This document shows positions 1 through 5,911 of a DNA stretch of 6,404 nucleotides, one piece after another. How positions within the stretch are numbered: position 1 is the stretch's first letter; the number at the start of each line of letters is the position of its first letter. The notes below the pieces were generated by a model. It ran no database searches. It worked only from the letters and a program-made list of their open reading frames with translations, and was not told the origin of the DNA. A program made the position numbers and the translations under genes. Origin of the DNA: Ruminiclostridium sp. (lineage in GTDB: Bacteria > Bacillota > Clostridia > Oscillospirales > Oscillospiraceae); contig JAFZEB010000196.1 of assembly GCA_017560855.1 (NCBI GenBank), positions 1 through 6,404 on the forward strand, written 5' to 3'.

Positions 1-176
1 CCCTTCTCTGCAGCCATAGCAGCCAGGAATTCAGGCACGTTCAGGCTCTCGTCATCCACATATTCCTTCTCCCCCACCAGTAAAGTCAGGGGAGCTACTT
101 TCAGAGATATCTTGCCGGGGATGAGTTCCGCAGGGAGCATATCCCCGCTGCTGTCGCAAACAATGTTCCAGGTCAT
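1..176 (-). CDS. DegV family protein (EDD fold, fatty-acid binding), N-terminal part only
   Basis: Reading the minus strand from ATG at 176 gives 58 codons open to the left edge, beginning MTWNIVCDSSGDMLPAELIP. Seen: an N-terminal beta strand followed by CDSSGDM (residues 7-13), then K-V-A-P-L-T (26-31), then GEKEYVDD (35-42). This order matches the start of DegV proteins (xDSTxDLP..., V-x-PLxV, GxxEYxDG). Family knowledge: DegV proteins are cytosolic, about 280 residues, bind a fatty-acid chain and often serve as FakB-type partners of a fatty-acid kinase that feeds exogenous fatty acids into phospholipid. Only the first fifth of the protein is visible, so the catalytic partner and ligand type are unknown. 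An in-frame ATG at 182 is an alternative start. A GAGG on the minus strand at about 187-190 serves either one, but the 176 start gives better RBS spacing and a more typical DegV N-terminus. Transcribed away from the tRNA gene. Confidence 0.82.
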   Translation of the reverse strand, partial: MTWNIVCDSSGDMLPAELIPGKISLKVAPLTLLVGEKEYVDDESLNVPEFLAAMAAEK

Positions 177-236
177 TATCATCAATCCTCGCTTCGAAAT
201 CAGCGTTTTGTAATATCAAACACAAGATGTAAGGAT

Positions 237-265
237 ATGGTACACCATACGACATTTTCTGTCAA
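237..265 (-). promoter_or_regulatory. sigma-A promoter for the degV-family gene
   Basis: On the minus strand a perfect -35 box TTGACA (260-265) is followed by a 17-nt spacer and the -10 box TACCAT (237-242, 4 of 6 consensus bases). The predicted start site is about 230, leaving a leader of about 50 nt before ATG 176. The -10 lies within the dyad TATGGT-AC-ACCATA (236-249), which could be a repressor site (inference). Confidence 0.65.
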
Positions 266-323
266 GTATCCCATACTGTCAAAAGCTGGTAAAATAAGGA
301 AATTTCTATGCCCATCCCATCCG

Positions 324-352
324 TTGACAAAGGGCTCCGGTTGAGATAGAAT
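324..352 (+). promoter_or_regulatory. Promoter of the tRNA-Arg gene
   Basis: Perfect -35 TTGACA at 324-329, exactly 17-nt spacer, -10 TAGAAT at 347-352 (5 of 6 consensus bases). The predicted start near 359 gives a 5' leader of about 12 nt to be trimmed by RNase P. The near-consensus strength fits a stable-RNA gene. Confidence 0.8.
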
Positions 353-370
353 AAACATCTAAGTCAATAT

Positions 371-447
371 GCGCCAGTAGCTCAGCAGGATAGAGCAGCC
401 GCCTCCTAAGCGGCAGGTCGGGGATTCGAATTCCTTCTGGCGTGCCA
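371..447 (+). tRNA. tRNA-Arg (anticodon CCU), CCA encoded
   Basis: A complete cloverleaf can be folded by hand. Acceptor GCGCCAG (371-377) pairs with CTGGCGT (437-443); D stem GCTC/GAGC (380-383, 393-396); anticodon stem GCCGC/GCGGC around loop CTCCTAA (403-409), giving anticodon CCT at 405-407, which reads AGG arginine codons. A 5-nt variable loop AGGTC follows, then T arm GGGGA-TTCGAAT-TCCTT, discriminator G444 and encoded CCA 445-447. G18G19 are present in the D loop. Oddities: the first acceptor pair is G-U and two of the five T-stem pairs are G-U (G420-U436, G421-U435), so the acceptor/T stack is weaker than usual though still canonical. It is a single-gene unit with its own promoter and terminator, upstream of and co-directional with the amidohydrolase operon. 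Confidence 0.95.
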
Positions 448-484
448 AAACCGGGGCTGTCCAGAGACAGTTCCGGTTTTTCAT
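447..484 (+). terminator. Intrinsic terminator of the tRNA-Arg gene
   Basis: A hairpin starts at the last A of the CCA: AAAACCGG (447-454), GG, CTGTC (457-461), loop CAGA (462-465), then GACAG (466-470), TT, CCGGTTTT (473-480). Counting the two G-U pairs the stem is 15 bp with a 4-nt loop, and it ends in five T's. The stem begins on the mature 3' end of the tRNA, so terminator folding and tRNA 3' processing share a base. Confidence 0.88.
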
Positions 485-537
485 TTCCTGAAACCGTGCA
501 TTGGCACAGAAAAATGGAATGGGTTCCCCTCTCTGTC

Positions 538-566
538 TTGCCCCGGAACCGCATCTCCGTTATAAT
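538..566 (+). promoter_or_regulatory. Promoter of the amidohydrolase-ilvA operon
   Basis: Consensus -10 TATAAT at 561-566 with -35 TTGCCC (538-543, 4 of 6 consensus bases) at a 17-nt spacer. The predicted start is near 573, giving a very short leader of about 25 nt that is mostly ribosome binding site (AAGGAGG at 584-590, 7 nt before ATG). No room is left for a riboswitch or attenuator. The block GTTATAATAGA recurs at the SLH-operon promoter (3488-3498). Confidence 0.72.
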
Positions 567-597
567 AGAATCAACAATATGAAAAGGAGGTATCCCC

Positions 598-2163
598 ATG
601 ATCTGTTTCCACGGAACCATCCTCACCTGTGACGAAGAGAACACCGTCGCCAGCTACCTGGTGGAGGCCGGTGGCCGCATCCGCTATGTGGGCAACGACC
701 TGCCCCCGCAGTATGCCAAGGCTCCTCTCTATGAGCTGGGGGACAAGGCCCTCATCCCCGCTTTTACGGACACCCACCAGCACTTTGCCAGCTTTGCCAC
801 CTTCCACGCCGGGCTGAACGTCATGGAGGCCGCCTCCAACCAGGAGATCCTGGACATGGTCCGGGACTTCGCCGCCACCGCCAAGGGAAAGATGCTGGTG
901 GCCTTCGGCGCCTCCCCCTACTCTGTCTCCGAGGTCCGACTGGTGACCCGGGAGGAGCTGGACGGGGTCTGCCCGGACAAGCCCCTCTGCCTGGTCAAAT
1001 ACGACGGCCACGCCTGCATTGTGAACACCCCCCTGCTGGTGAAACTGGAAAACAAGCTGAAGGATCTGCGGGGCTACCACCCCGACACGGGCGAAATGAA
1101 CCAGGAGGCCTTCTTCGCCGTCTCCGACTATATGTCCTCCTCCCTGTCCATCCCCGAGCTGGTGGGCAACATGCAGCGGGCCATGGACCACATGGCCTCC
1201 AAGGGCATCGGCCTCATCCACACCGTCAGCGGCATCGGCTTCCCCAAGGACATGGACATCTCCCTGGAAACCTGGGTGGGCCGGTCCGCCCAGAACGGCA
1301 TCCAGCTGCGGGTCTTCCCCCAGTCTCTGGACATCAAGGCGGCCACCAGCCGTGGTCTTCCCCGCATCGGCGGCTGCTTCGCCTGCGCCCTGGACGGCTG
1401 CTTCGGCTCCCAGGATGCCGCCCTGTATGAGCCTTACACCGGCACTCAGGACAAGGGCGTGCTCTACTATGACGACGAAAAAATCATCGACTTCTGCAAG
1501 GAGGCCAACCGGGCGGGGCTCCAGATCGAACTCCACGCCATCGGCGACGCCGCCTTTGACCAGGCCACCCGCTGCCTGAAGGCCGCTCTGGACGACTTCC
1601 CCAGAGAGGACCACCGCCACGGCATTATCCACGCATGCCTGCCCACCCGGGAAGGGCTGGAGATCTGCCGGGACTACAAGATCCAGCTGCCCATGCAGTC
1701 GGCCTTCATCGGCTGGAAGCAGGAGCCGGACGAATACCTGGAATCCATCCTGGGTGACCGGGCTGCCGCTCTGAATCCTCTGCGGACCATCTGGGATATG
1801 GGCATCATGATCTCTGCCGGATCCGACGCCCCCTGCACCGACCCCGACCCCATCCAGTGGATCTACAAAGCCTGCAACCACTCCGTGCCGGAGGAATCCC
1901 TCACTGTCCAGGAGGCCCTGCGGATGTGCACCTGGAACGGCGCCTGGACCACCTTCGACGAGGAGGAGCGAGGCTCCCTGGAGCTGGGCAAGGTGGCAGA
2001 CATGGTCATCCTCAACAAGAACCCTTACGCCCTGCCCAAGGAGGAACTGGACCAGCTGAAGGCGGAAAAGCTCTACCTTCAGGGTCAGCCCTACCGGAAG
2101 CAGAAGCAGAACATGGTCTCTGCCGTCCTCAAGGGCGTGCTGGGCAAGGGAAAGAAAATCTAA
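598..2163 (+). CDS. YtcJ-like amidohydrolase (Amidohydro_3 family)
   Basis: Cytosolic 521-residue metal-dependent hydrolase; no signal peptide. The length is usual for YtcJ-type amidohydrolases. Seen in order: an N-terminal beta-sandwich segment (about 1-50, ICFHGTILTCDEE), first metal motif PAFTDTHQHF with H60 and H62, LDGCFGSQDAALYEPYTG (265-282, the counterpart of the family's DGSLGSRTA segment), LHAIGDAAFD with H313, HGIIHACLPT with H345, and SAGSDAPCTDPDP with the catalytic Asp D410. The C-terminal LGKVADMVILNKNP (463-476) is the usual return strand. Family knowledge: these enzymes cleave C-N bonds of amides, cyclic ureas or N-formyl compounds. The substrate here cannot be deduced. Odd: the position of the usual metal-bridging lysine, four residues before D266, is alanine. 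The start is fixed by AAGGAGG 7 nt upstream; the ATG at 579 is out of frame. It is co-transcribed with the threonine ammonia-lyase 25 bp downstream, which hints at an amino-acid-related substrate (inference). Confidence 0.88.
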   Translation: MICFHGTILTCDEENTVASYLVEAGGRIRYVGNDLPPQYAKAPLYELGDKALIPAFTDTHQHFASFATFHAGLNVMEAASNQEILDMVRDFAATAKGKMLVAFGASPYSVSEVRLVTREELDGVCPDKPLCLVKYDGHACIVNTPLLVKLENKLKDLRGYHPDTGEMNQEAFFAVSDYMSSSLSIPELVGNMQRAMDHMASKGIGLIHTVSGIGFPKDMDISLETWVGRSAQNGIQLRVFPQSLDIKAATSRGLPRIGGCFACALDGCFGSQDAALYEPYTGTQDKGVLYYDDEKIIDFCKEANRAGLQIELHAIGDAAFDQATRCLKAALDDFPREDHRHGIIHACLPTREGLEICRDYKIQLPMQSAFIGWKQEPDEYLESILGDRAAALNPLRTIWDMGIMISAGSDAPCTDPDPIQWIYKACNHSVPEESLTVQEALRMCTWNGAWTTFDEEERGSLELGKVADMVILNKNPYALPKEELDQLKAEKLYLQGQPYRKQKQNMVSAVLKGVLGKGKKI

Positions 2164-2188
2164 ACCATAGCAAACAGGAGGCATCTCT

Positions 2189-3391
2189 ATGCTCACCATC
2201 AACGATTTCCAGGCGGCGGCAAACCGCCTCAAAAGTGTCATCCACCGGGTCCCTCTGGCCACCTCCAAGACCTTCTCGGACATGACCGGGGCCGAAGTGT
2301 ACTTAAAGTATGAAAACCAGCAGAAGACCGGCTCCTTTAAGGTCCGTGGCGCTTACAACAAGATCATGAAGCGGTATGAGGAGGGCGACCTGAAGGCCGT
2401 TGTGGCCTCCTCGGCAGGCAACCACGCCCAGGGCGTGGCCTTCGCCGCCAGCCGCATCGGCGTGCCCGCTACCATCGTCATGCCCCGGTCCACCCCCATC
2501 GCCAAGGTATCTGCCACCCAGGGCTATGGGGCCAACGTGGTCCTCCACGGCGCCATCTACGACGAGGCCTATGCCAAGGCCTGCGAGATCGTGGAGACCG
2601 AGGGCGCCGAGCTGATCCACCCCTTCGACGACGAGGACGTCATCGCCGGTCAGGGCACCATCGCCCTGGAGATCCTCTCCGACCTGCCCTTCGTGGACAT
2701 GGTCCTGGTTCCCGCCGGCGGCGGCGGTCTGGTCTCCGGCGTGGCCGCCTGCATCAAGCAGATCAACCCCCGCATCCAGGTCATCGGCGTTCAGGCCTCG
2801 GGTGCCCCCGCCATTGCGGAAAACTTTAAGAAGGACGAGGTGACCCCCTCGGCCACCGTCCACACCATTGCCGACGGCATCGCCGTGAAGAACCCCGGCA
2901 AGATCACCATGGAATACATCAACCAGTACGTGGACCAGATGGTCACCGTCACCGATGCCGAGATCGCCGGGGCCATCCTCCTGCTGCTGGAGCGCACCAA
3001 GCAGGTGGTGGAGCCCGCCGGTGCCACCCCTCTGGCCGCCATCCTCAACGGCAAGGTGGACATCAAGGGGAAGAAGGTCTGCTGCGTCCTCTCCGGCGGC
3101 AACATCGACGTGTCCTTTATCCACAAAGTTGTCGCCAAGGGCCTGGTGACCCGTGGCCGTCACCTGAAGTTCTCCACCGTCATGCCGGACATCCCCGGCT
3201 CTTTGGAGCGGTTCGCCCACCTGATCGCCCAGGAGAACGCCAACATCATCCTCTTTGACCACGACCGGGTCCACGCCGACCTGGACATCGACGCCGCCAT
3301 CGTCCACATGGTGTGCGAGGTCAGCGGCAAGGAGCACGGAGAAAAGCTCCTGAGCACCCTGCGGGCGGCAGGGTATCCCATCGAGGTATAA
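2189..3391 (+). CDS. ilvA: Threonine ammonia-lyase (threonine dehydratase) with C-terminal ACT domain
   Basis: A PLP enzyme deaminating L-threonine to 2-oxobutanoate and ammonia (often also serine to pyruvate), in the cytosol. It is 400 residues, the size of the medium-length single-ACT form. Seen: KTGSFKVRGA (46-55) with Schiff-base lysine K51; SSAGNHAQGVA (74-84), the substrate/cofactor loop; PAGGGGLVSG (175-184), the glycine loop holding the PLP phosphate; VVEPAGA (273-279); and SGGN (302-305), whose serine contacts the pyridine nitrogen. From about 328 an ACT-like regulatory domain follows (KFSTVMPDIPGSLERFAHLIAQ), suggesting allosteric control; which ligand binds cannot be read. The product feeds isoleucine synthesis (IlvA role) or threonine fermentation (TdcB role); no other ilv or tdc gene is in view to decide, so the symbol is provisional. 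RBS AGGAGG at 2176-2181, 7 nt before ATG. Second gene of the operon, 25 bp after the amidohydrolase, followed by a strong terminator. Confidence 0.93.
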   Translation: MLTINDFQAAANRLKSVIHRVPLATSKTFSDMTGAEVYLKYENQQKTGSFKVRGAYNKIMKRYEEGDLKAVVASSAGNHAQGVAFAASRIGVPATIVMPRSTPIAKVSATQGYGANVVLHGAIYDEAYAKACEIVETEGAELIHPFDDEDVIAGQGTIALEILSDLPFVDMVLVPAGGGGLVSGVAACIKQINPRIQVIGVQASGAPAIAENFKKDEVTPSATVHTIADGIAVKNPGKITMEYINQYVDQMVTVTDAEIAGAILLLLERTKQVVEPAGATPLAAILNGKVDIKGKKVCCVLSGGNIDVSFIHKVVAKGLVTRGRHLKFSTVMPDIPGSLERFAHLIAQENANIILFDHDRVHADLDIDAAIVHMVCEVSGKEHGEKLLSTLRAAGYPIEV

Positions 3392-3397
3392 CGTATC

Positions 3398-3433
3398 AAA
3401 AAAGGCTTCTGGTTTTCACCAGAGGCCTTTTTT
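3398..3433 (+). terminator. Intrinsic terminator after ilvA
   Basis: AAAAAAGGCTTCTGG (3398-3412), loop TTTTCA, CCAGAGGCCTTTTTT (3419-3433): a 15-bp stem with one T-G pair and a run of six T's. It starts 7 nt after the ilvA stop and ends the amidohydrolase-ilvA operon. The A-tract/T-tract symmetry would let it work in both directions, but no minus-strand gene abuts it. Confidence 0.9.
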
Positions 3434-3467
3434 CTCCCTTGTAAAATCTATCTTTATAAACTTTCTC

Positions 3468-3495
3468 TTGCATTCTCCCAGAAGTCTGTTATAAT
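3468..3495 (+). promoter_or_regulatory. Promoter of the SLH-protein operon, extended -10, inside a palindrome
   Basis: Consensus -10 TATAAT at 3490-3495 preceded by TGT (3487-3489), making an extended -10 (TGnTATAAT). The -35 is weak: TTGCAT at 3468-3473 with a 16-nt spacer. The predicted start near 3502 gives an approximately 80-nt leader before GTG 3582. The -10 is the centre of a near-perfect palindrome at 3482-3501 (see separate entry). Confidence 0.7.
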
Positions 3496-3501
3496 AGACT
3501 T
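3482..3501. promoter_or_regulatory. Candidate operator: 20-bp near-perfect palindrome over the -10 box
   Basis: AAGTCTGTTATAATAGACTT reads the same on both strands at 18 of 20 positions (arms AAGTCT/AGACTT, central TTATAA; only the G/T pair at 3488 and 3495 breaks symmetry). A dimeric repressor bound here would cover the -10 box. That it is an operator is inference; the symmetry itself is directly visible. Confidence 0.4.
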
Positions 3502-3565
3502 GCGTTTATCGTCATAGACCAAGAAGACCCATACTGCACACAGATAGCAGAAAGTATCAAAAACG

Positions 3566-3584
3566 AAAGGATGTGTTCTCTGTG
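3566..3584 (+). promoter_or_regulatory. RBS deciding a GTG start at 3582
   Basis: AAAGGA at 3566-3571 is the only Shine-Dalgarno-like sequence before this gene. It lies 10 nt from GTG 3582 but only 1 nt from the in-frame GTG 3573, which is too close to be used, and 19 nt from ATG 3591. The ATG at 3571 reads straight into a stop after four codons. GTG 3582 also gives the N-terminus MKRMRLLL, parallel to MKRKLISLL in the next gene. Confidence 0.65.
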
Positions 3585-4700
3585 AAACGAATGCGACTGC
3601 TGCTTACCCTCCTTCTGGTGACAGCCCTCCTGGTCCCCGCCGCCTCGGCATCCACCAGGCACGACCACAGCCAGAAGGAAATGATCACCGCCGAGTGGGC
3701 CACCGAAGAGGTCCGGGAAGCCCAGGCTTTGGACCTCCTCTGGGACGGCCTGCCGACAGACTACCGAACCCCCATCACCCGAGGGGATTTCTGCCGGATG
3801 ATGCTGTCCTATCTGGCGGTCCAATGGAACACCGATGCCGACACCCTGGCGGACCTGGTGAACTTCCACCGGGGCAGCTATGATGCCGATGGCCTGCTGG
3901 TCCAGGCCTTTGCCGACGCCGACGCTTCCTGCACCGCTGCCTTCCACCTGGGTCTGGTCCAGGGCAAGGCCCCCGGCATCTTCGACCCGGAGGGGTACCT
4001 GACCCGCCAGGAAGCCGCTGTCATGCTGGTCCGTGCCCAGAAGAGTCTGGGCTTTGCCCCCTCCGGCTCCATCCCCGCCACGGATTACAGGGATAAGGCT
4101 TCCATCGCCCCCTGGGCGGCAGAGAGCGTTGCCCTCCTGGCCCAGTGGAAGGTGATGCAGGGCACCGGCGGGAACACCTTCTCCCCGACCAGCAGCCTGA
4201 CGGTTCAGGAATGTGCTGTCCTCTCCCTGCGGCTCCACCAGAAAGCCCCCATGGGAGCCCACAACGTAAGTCCCCTGTTCTCTCTGGAAGAAACCAAGGC
4301 CTACCTGCAGAACCTGGAAGACCAGGCCGACCGAAACAACGCAGGGTTCCGCAAGGTCCTGGCACTGGACGGCCCCCAAGCCACCCTGATTCGGATGGAT
4401 TGGAGCGGCACCATGCAGTCCACCTCCCGGCTGTACCTCCTCTACCCCGATGGCGGTCTGCAGACCCTGGATCTGGGGCTGTGCCTCCGGTTTGGCATGC
4501 TGACCCCCGACCTTCTGCTGGAAAACCCCCGGTTCAGCCAGGACGGCGGCACCTTCCTCTGTGACATCCGCCTCACCCAGGACTCTGTGGACAACACCTC
4601 CGGCACCCCGGTGGTCACCCACGAAAAGGGCCTCTATCACGTTTCCGTGGACCTGTCCACCCGGCAGGTCACCCTGGACCGGGCAGCCCTGCCCGGTTGA
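3582..4700 (+). CDS. Secreted SLH-domain protein, divergent repeats, unknown C-terminal domain
   Basis: A 372-residue exported protein from GTG 3582. Residues 1-24 form a signal peptide: n-region MKRMR, hydrophobic LLLTLLLVTALLVPA, and A-S-A before the likely cleavage at about 24. Three SLH-like repeats follow. Repeat 1 (about 37-78) is degenerate but keeps ITRGDF; repeat 2 is about 109-156 (FADADASCTAAFHLGLVQG...FDPEGYLTRQEAAVMLVRA); repeat 3 is about 169-218 (YRDKASIAPWAAESVALLAQW...FSPTSSLTVQE). Family knowledge: three SLH repeats form a trimer-like module that binds pyruvylated secondary cell-wall polymer, so the protein is probably wall-anchored. Residues about 233-372 match no family I recognise; the stretch around 257-360 looks beta-rich (alternating hydrophobic strands such as RLYLLYP and GLYHVSVDLS). 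The TR of the canonical TRAE motif is lost in repeat 3 (LTVQE), so wall binding may be weakened. First gene of the SLH operon, 35 bp before its partner. Confidence 0.85.
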   Translation: MKRMRLLLTLLLVTALLVPAASASTRHDHSQKEMITAEWATEEVREAQALDLLWDGLPTDYRTPITRGDFCRMMLSYLAVQWNTDADTLADLVNFHRGSYDADGLLVQAFADADASCTAAFHLGLVQGKAPGIFDPEGYLTRQEAAVMLVRAQKSLGFAPSGSIPATDYRDKASIAPWAAESVALLAQWKVMQGTGGNTFSPTSSLTVQECAVLSLRLHQKAPMGAHNVSPLFSLEETKAYLQNLEDQADRNNAGFRKVLALDGPQATLIRMDWSGTMQSTSRLYLLYPDGGLQTLDLGLCLRFGMLTPDLLLENPRFSQDGGTFLCDIRLTQDSVDNTSGTPVVTHEKGLYHVSVDLSTRQVTLDRAALPG

Positions 4701-4735
4701 TCCCCCGCCCTTGATCCTTTGAAAGGAGTACACCC

Positions 4736-5911
4736 ATGAAACGTAAACTCATATCCCTCCTGCTCACTGCCGTGCTGCTGTGCACCGCTTCTGTGCCTGC
4801 CCTGGCCGCACCGGGCAATATCTCCGACCTTGAAGGCCACTGGGCCCAGGATTCTATCGAGCAGGCAATCTCCGATGGCTGGGTAGATGGATACCCGGAC
4901 GGCACCTTCCGCCCAGAGGGGACCATCACCCGAGCAGAATTTGTAAAGATGGTTCTGGATGCCATCCATTTGACCCCCAACAGCGACATGGCAGTCTGGC
5001 TGACAGAAAACTCTGTTTCTGTAAAAGACCCACTCACCTTGAAGAAATACTCTCCTGCCCCCTTCTCTGACATGGACACCAACTGGCTGACCACCCAGGG
5101 CTGGCTGGATATTGCCGTCAACTTTGGTCTGGTGGTTCCCTCTGACTACAACGACAAGATGTTCCAGCCCTCCAAGAAGATCACCCGCTACGAGATCGCC
5201 GTTATGGTGGACCGGGCCATGGGCAAGGTCTATCCCGCCAGCCAGCCTCTGACCGAAGAACTTCCCTTCTCTGATGCGGACCAGATTCCCGAATGGGTCC
5301 GGGCCTACATCAACGAAGCTGTTCAGGCTGGAGTTCTGACCGGCTACCCCGACGGAACCTTTGGTCACAGCAAATCTGCTACCCGGGCCGAAGCCGTGGT
5401 CATGGTCCAAAGAATGCTGGACTATACCCGGGAAGGCATTGACCCGGATATCAATCTGACCATCCACTATAGTCCTCCTGGCGGATCTTGGGAATCTCCG
5501 GCTGAGGTCACCACCCAGGACGTTCGCATGCAGTTGGTAGGCCAGGTTCTCTATGCCTCTCTCCCGGATATTCTTGCAGTACAGGACGAACTGATGGCCG
5601 AAGGCGTCTATACCCATTGGCACCCAATTTGGCAGCAGCTGTTTGTTGGCACAGATTGGAATAGATCCGAATACCGCGCAGGATCAAAATGCTACAATCC
5701 GTATGCTTCCATCTATTCTGAGGTTGACTCCGGGAGTTACTATGCTTTCCGAGAGCTACCCCGTATGCTGGACAGCGAATTGATGATTCCCATTTACGAT
5801 TTCTCTTTCGAATACACGACAGAAAATCGTGAGCTTTGGGACGGATATTGGGATAACAGTACAAGAACTGTGACGCTGTACGTTTTTAATCCTGGCTTCC
5901 ACTACTCTTGA
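4736..5911 (+). CDS. Secreted SLH-domain protein with canonical repeats and unknown C-terminal domain
   Basis: A 391-residue exported protein. Signal peptide 1-25: MKRK, hydrophobic LISLLLTAVLLCTASV, then PALAA with cleavage likely after A24 or A25. SLH repeat 1 (about 30-77) is textbook: DLEGHWAQDSIEQAISDGWV, then GYPDGTFRPEGTITRAEF. Repeat 2 (about 110-163) keeps ITRYE, and repeat 3 (about 178-228) has GYPDGTF and ATRAEA. An extra segment of about 33 residues separates repeats 1 and 2. Family knowledge predicts non-covalent anchoring to pyruvylated cell-wall polymer. Residues about 235-391 are unrecognised and rich in Tyr, Trp and Asp (for example VYTHWHPIWQQL at 291-302, LWDGYWDN at 367-374), suggesting an extracellular globular or ligand-binding domain. 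Base composition falls from about 65% GC in the SLH part to about 45% from about 5641 on. RBS AAAGGAG at 4722-4728, 7 nt before ATG. It follows the first SLH gene by 35 bp, so the two are probably co-transcribed and may have arisen by duplication with strong divergence. Confidence 0.88.
   Translation: MKRKLISLLLTAVLLCTASVPALAAPGNISDLEGHWAQDSIEQAISDGWVDGYPDGTFRPEGTITRAEFVKMVLDAIHLTPNSDMAVWLTENSVSVKDPLTLKKYSPAPFSDMDTNWLTTQGWLDIAVNFGLVVPSDYNDKMFQPSKKITRYEIAVMVDRAMGKVYPASQPLTEELPFSDADQIPEWVRAYINEAVQAGVLTGYPDGTFGHSKSATRAEAVVMVQRMLDYTREGIDPDINLTIHYSPPGGSWESPAEVTTQDVRMQLVGQVLYASLPDILAVQDELMAEGVYTHWHPIWQQLFVGTDWNRSEYRAGSKCYNPYASIYSEVDSGSYYAFRELPRMLDSELMIPIYDFSFEYTTENRELWDGYWDNSTRTVTLYVFNPGFHYS

Noticed and set aside
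52..255. A 67-codon minus-strand frame over the start of the degV-family gene
   Set aside because: It lies in another frame of the same strand, overlaps the promoter, and the competing frame carries the DegV motifs and the RBS.
306..644. A 112-codon minus-strand frame across the tRNA
   Set aside because: It is the antisense of the tRNA and its terminator (GIRIPDLPLRRRLLYPAELL is the typical false translation of an antisense tRNA).
571..2283. A 570-codon minus-strand open frame opposite the amidohydrolase
   Set aside because: It is the antisense shadow of a GC-rich gene with clear family motifs; its product is a Gly/Val/Asp/His-rich string with no domain and no RBS, and it overlaps two real genes.
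2303..3337. A 344-codon minus-strand frame opposite ilvA
   Set aside because: Low-complexity G/D/V/H-rich antisense of a well-conserved PLP enzyme; no start signal.
3573..3581. GTG at 3573 as start of the first SLH protein
   Set aside because: Only 1 nt from the Shine-Dalgarno sequence; GTG 3582 has workable spacing and a better signal-peptide N-terminus.
3489..4733. A 414-codon minus-strand frame opposite the first SLH gene
   Set aside because: Antisense shadow without domains or RBS; the plus strand encodes a signal peptide and SLH repeats.
4637..5623. A 328-codon minus-strand frame opposite the second SLH gene
   Set aside because: The plus strand carries textbook SLH motifs with a good RBS; the antisense has no recognisable features.
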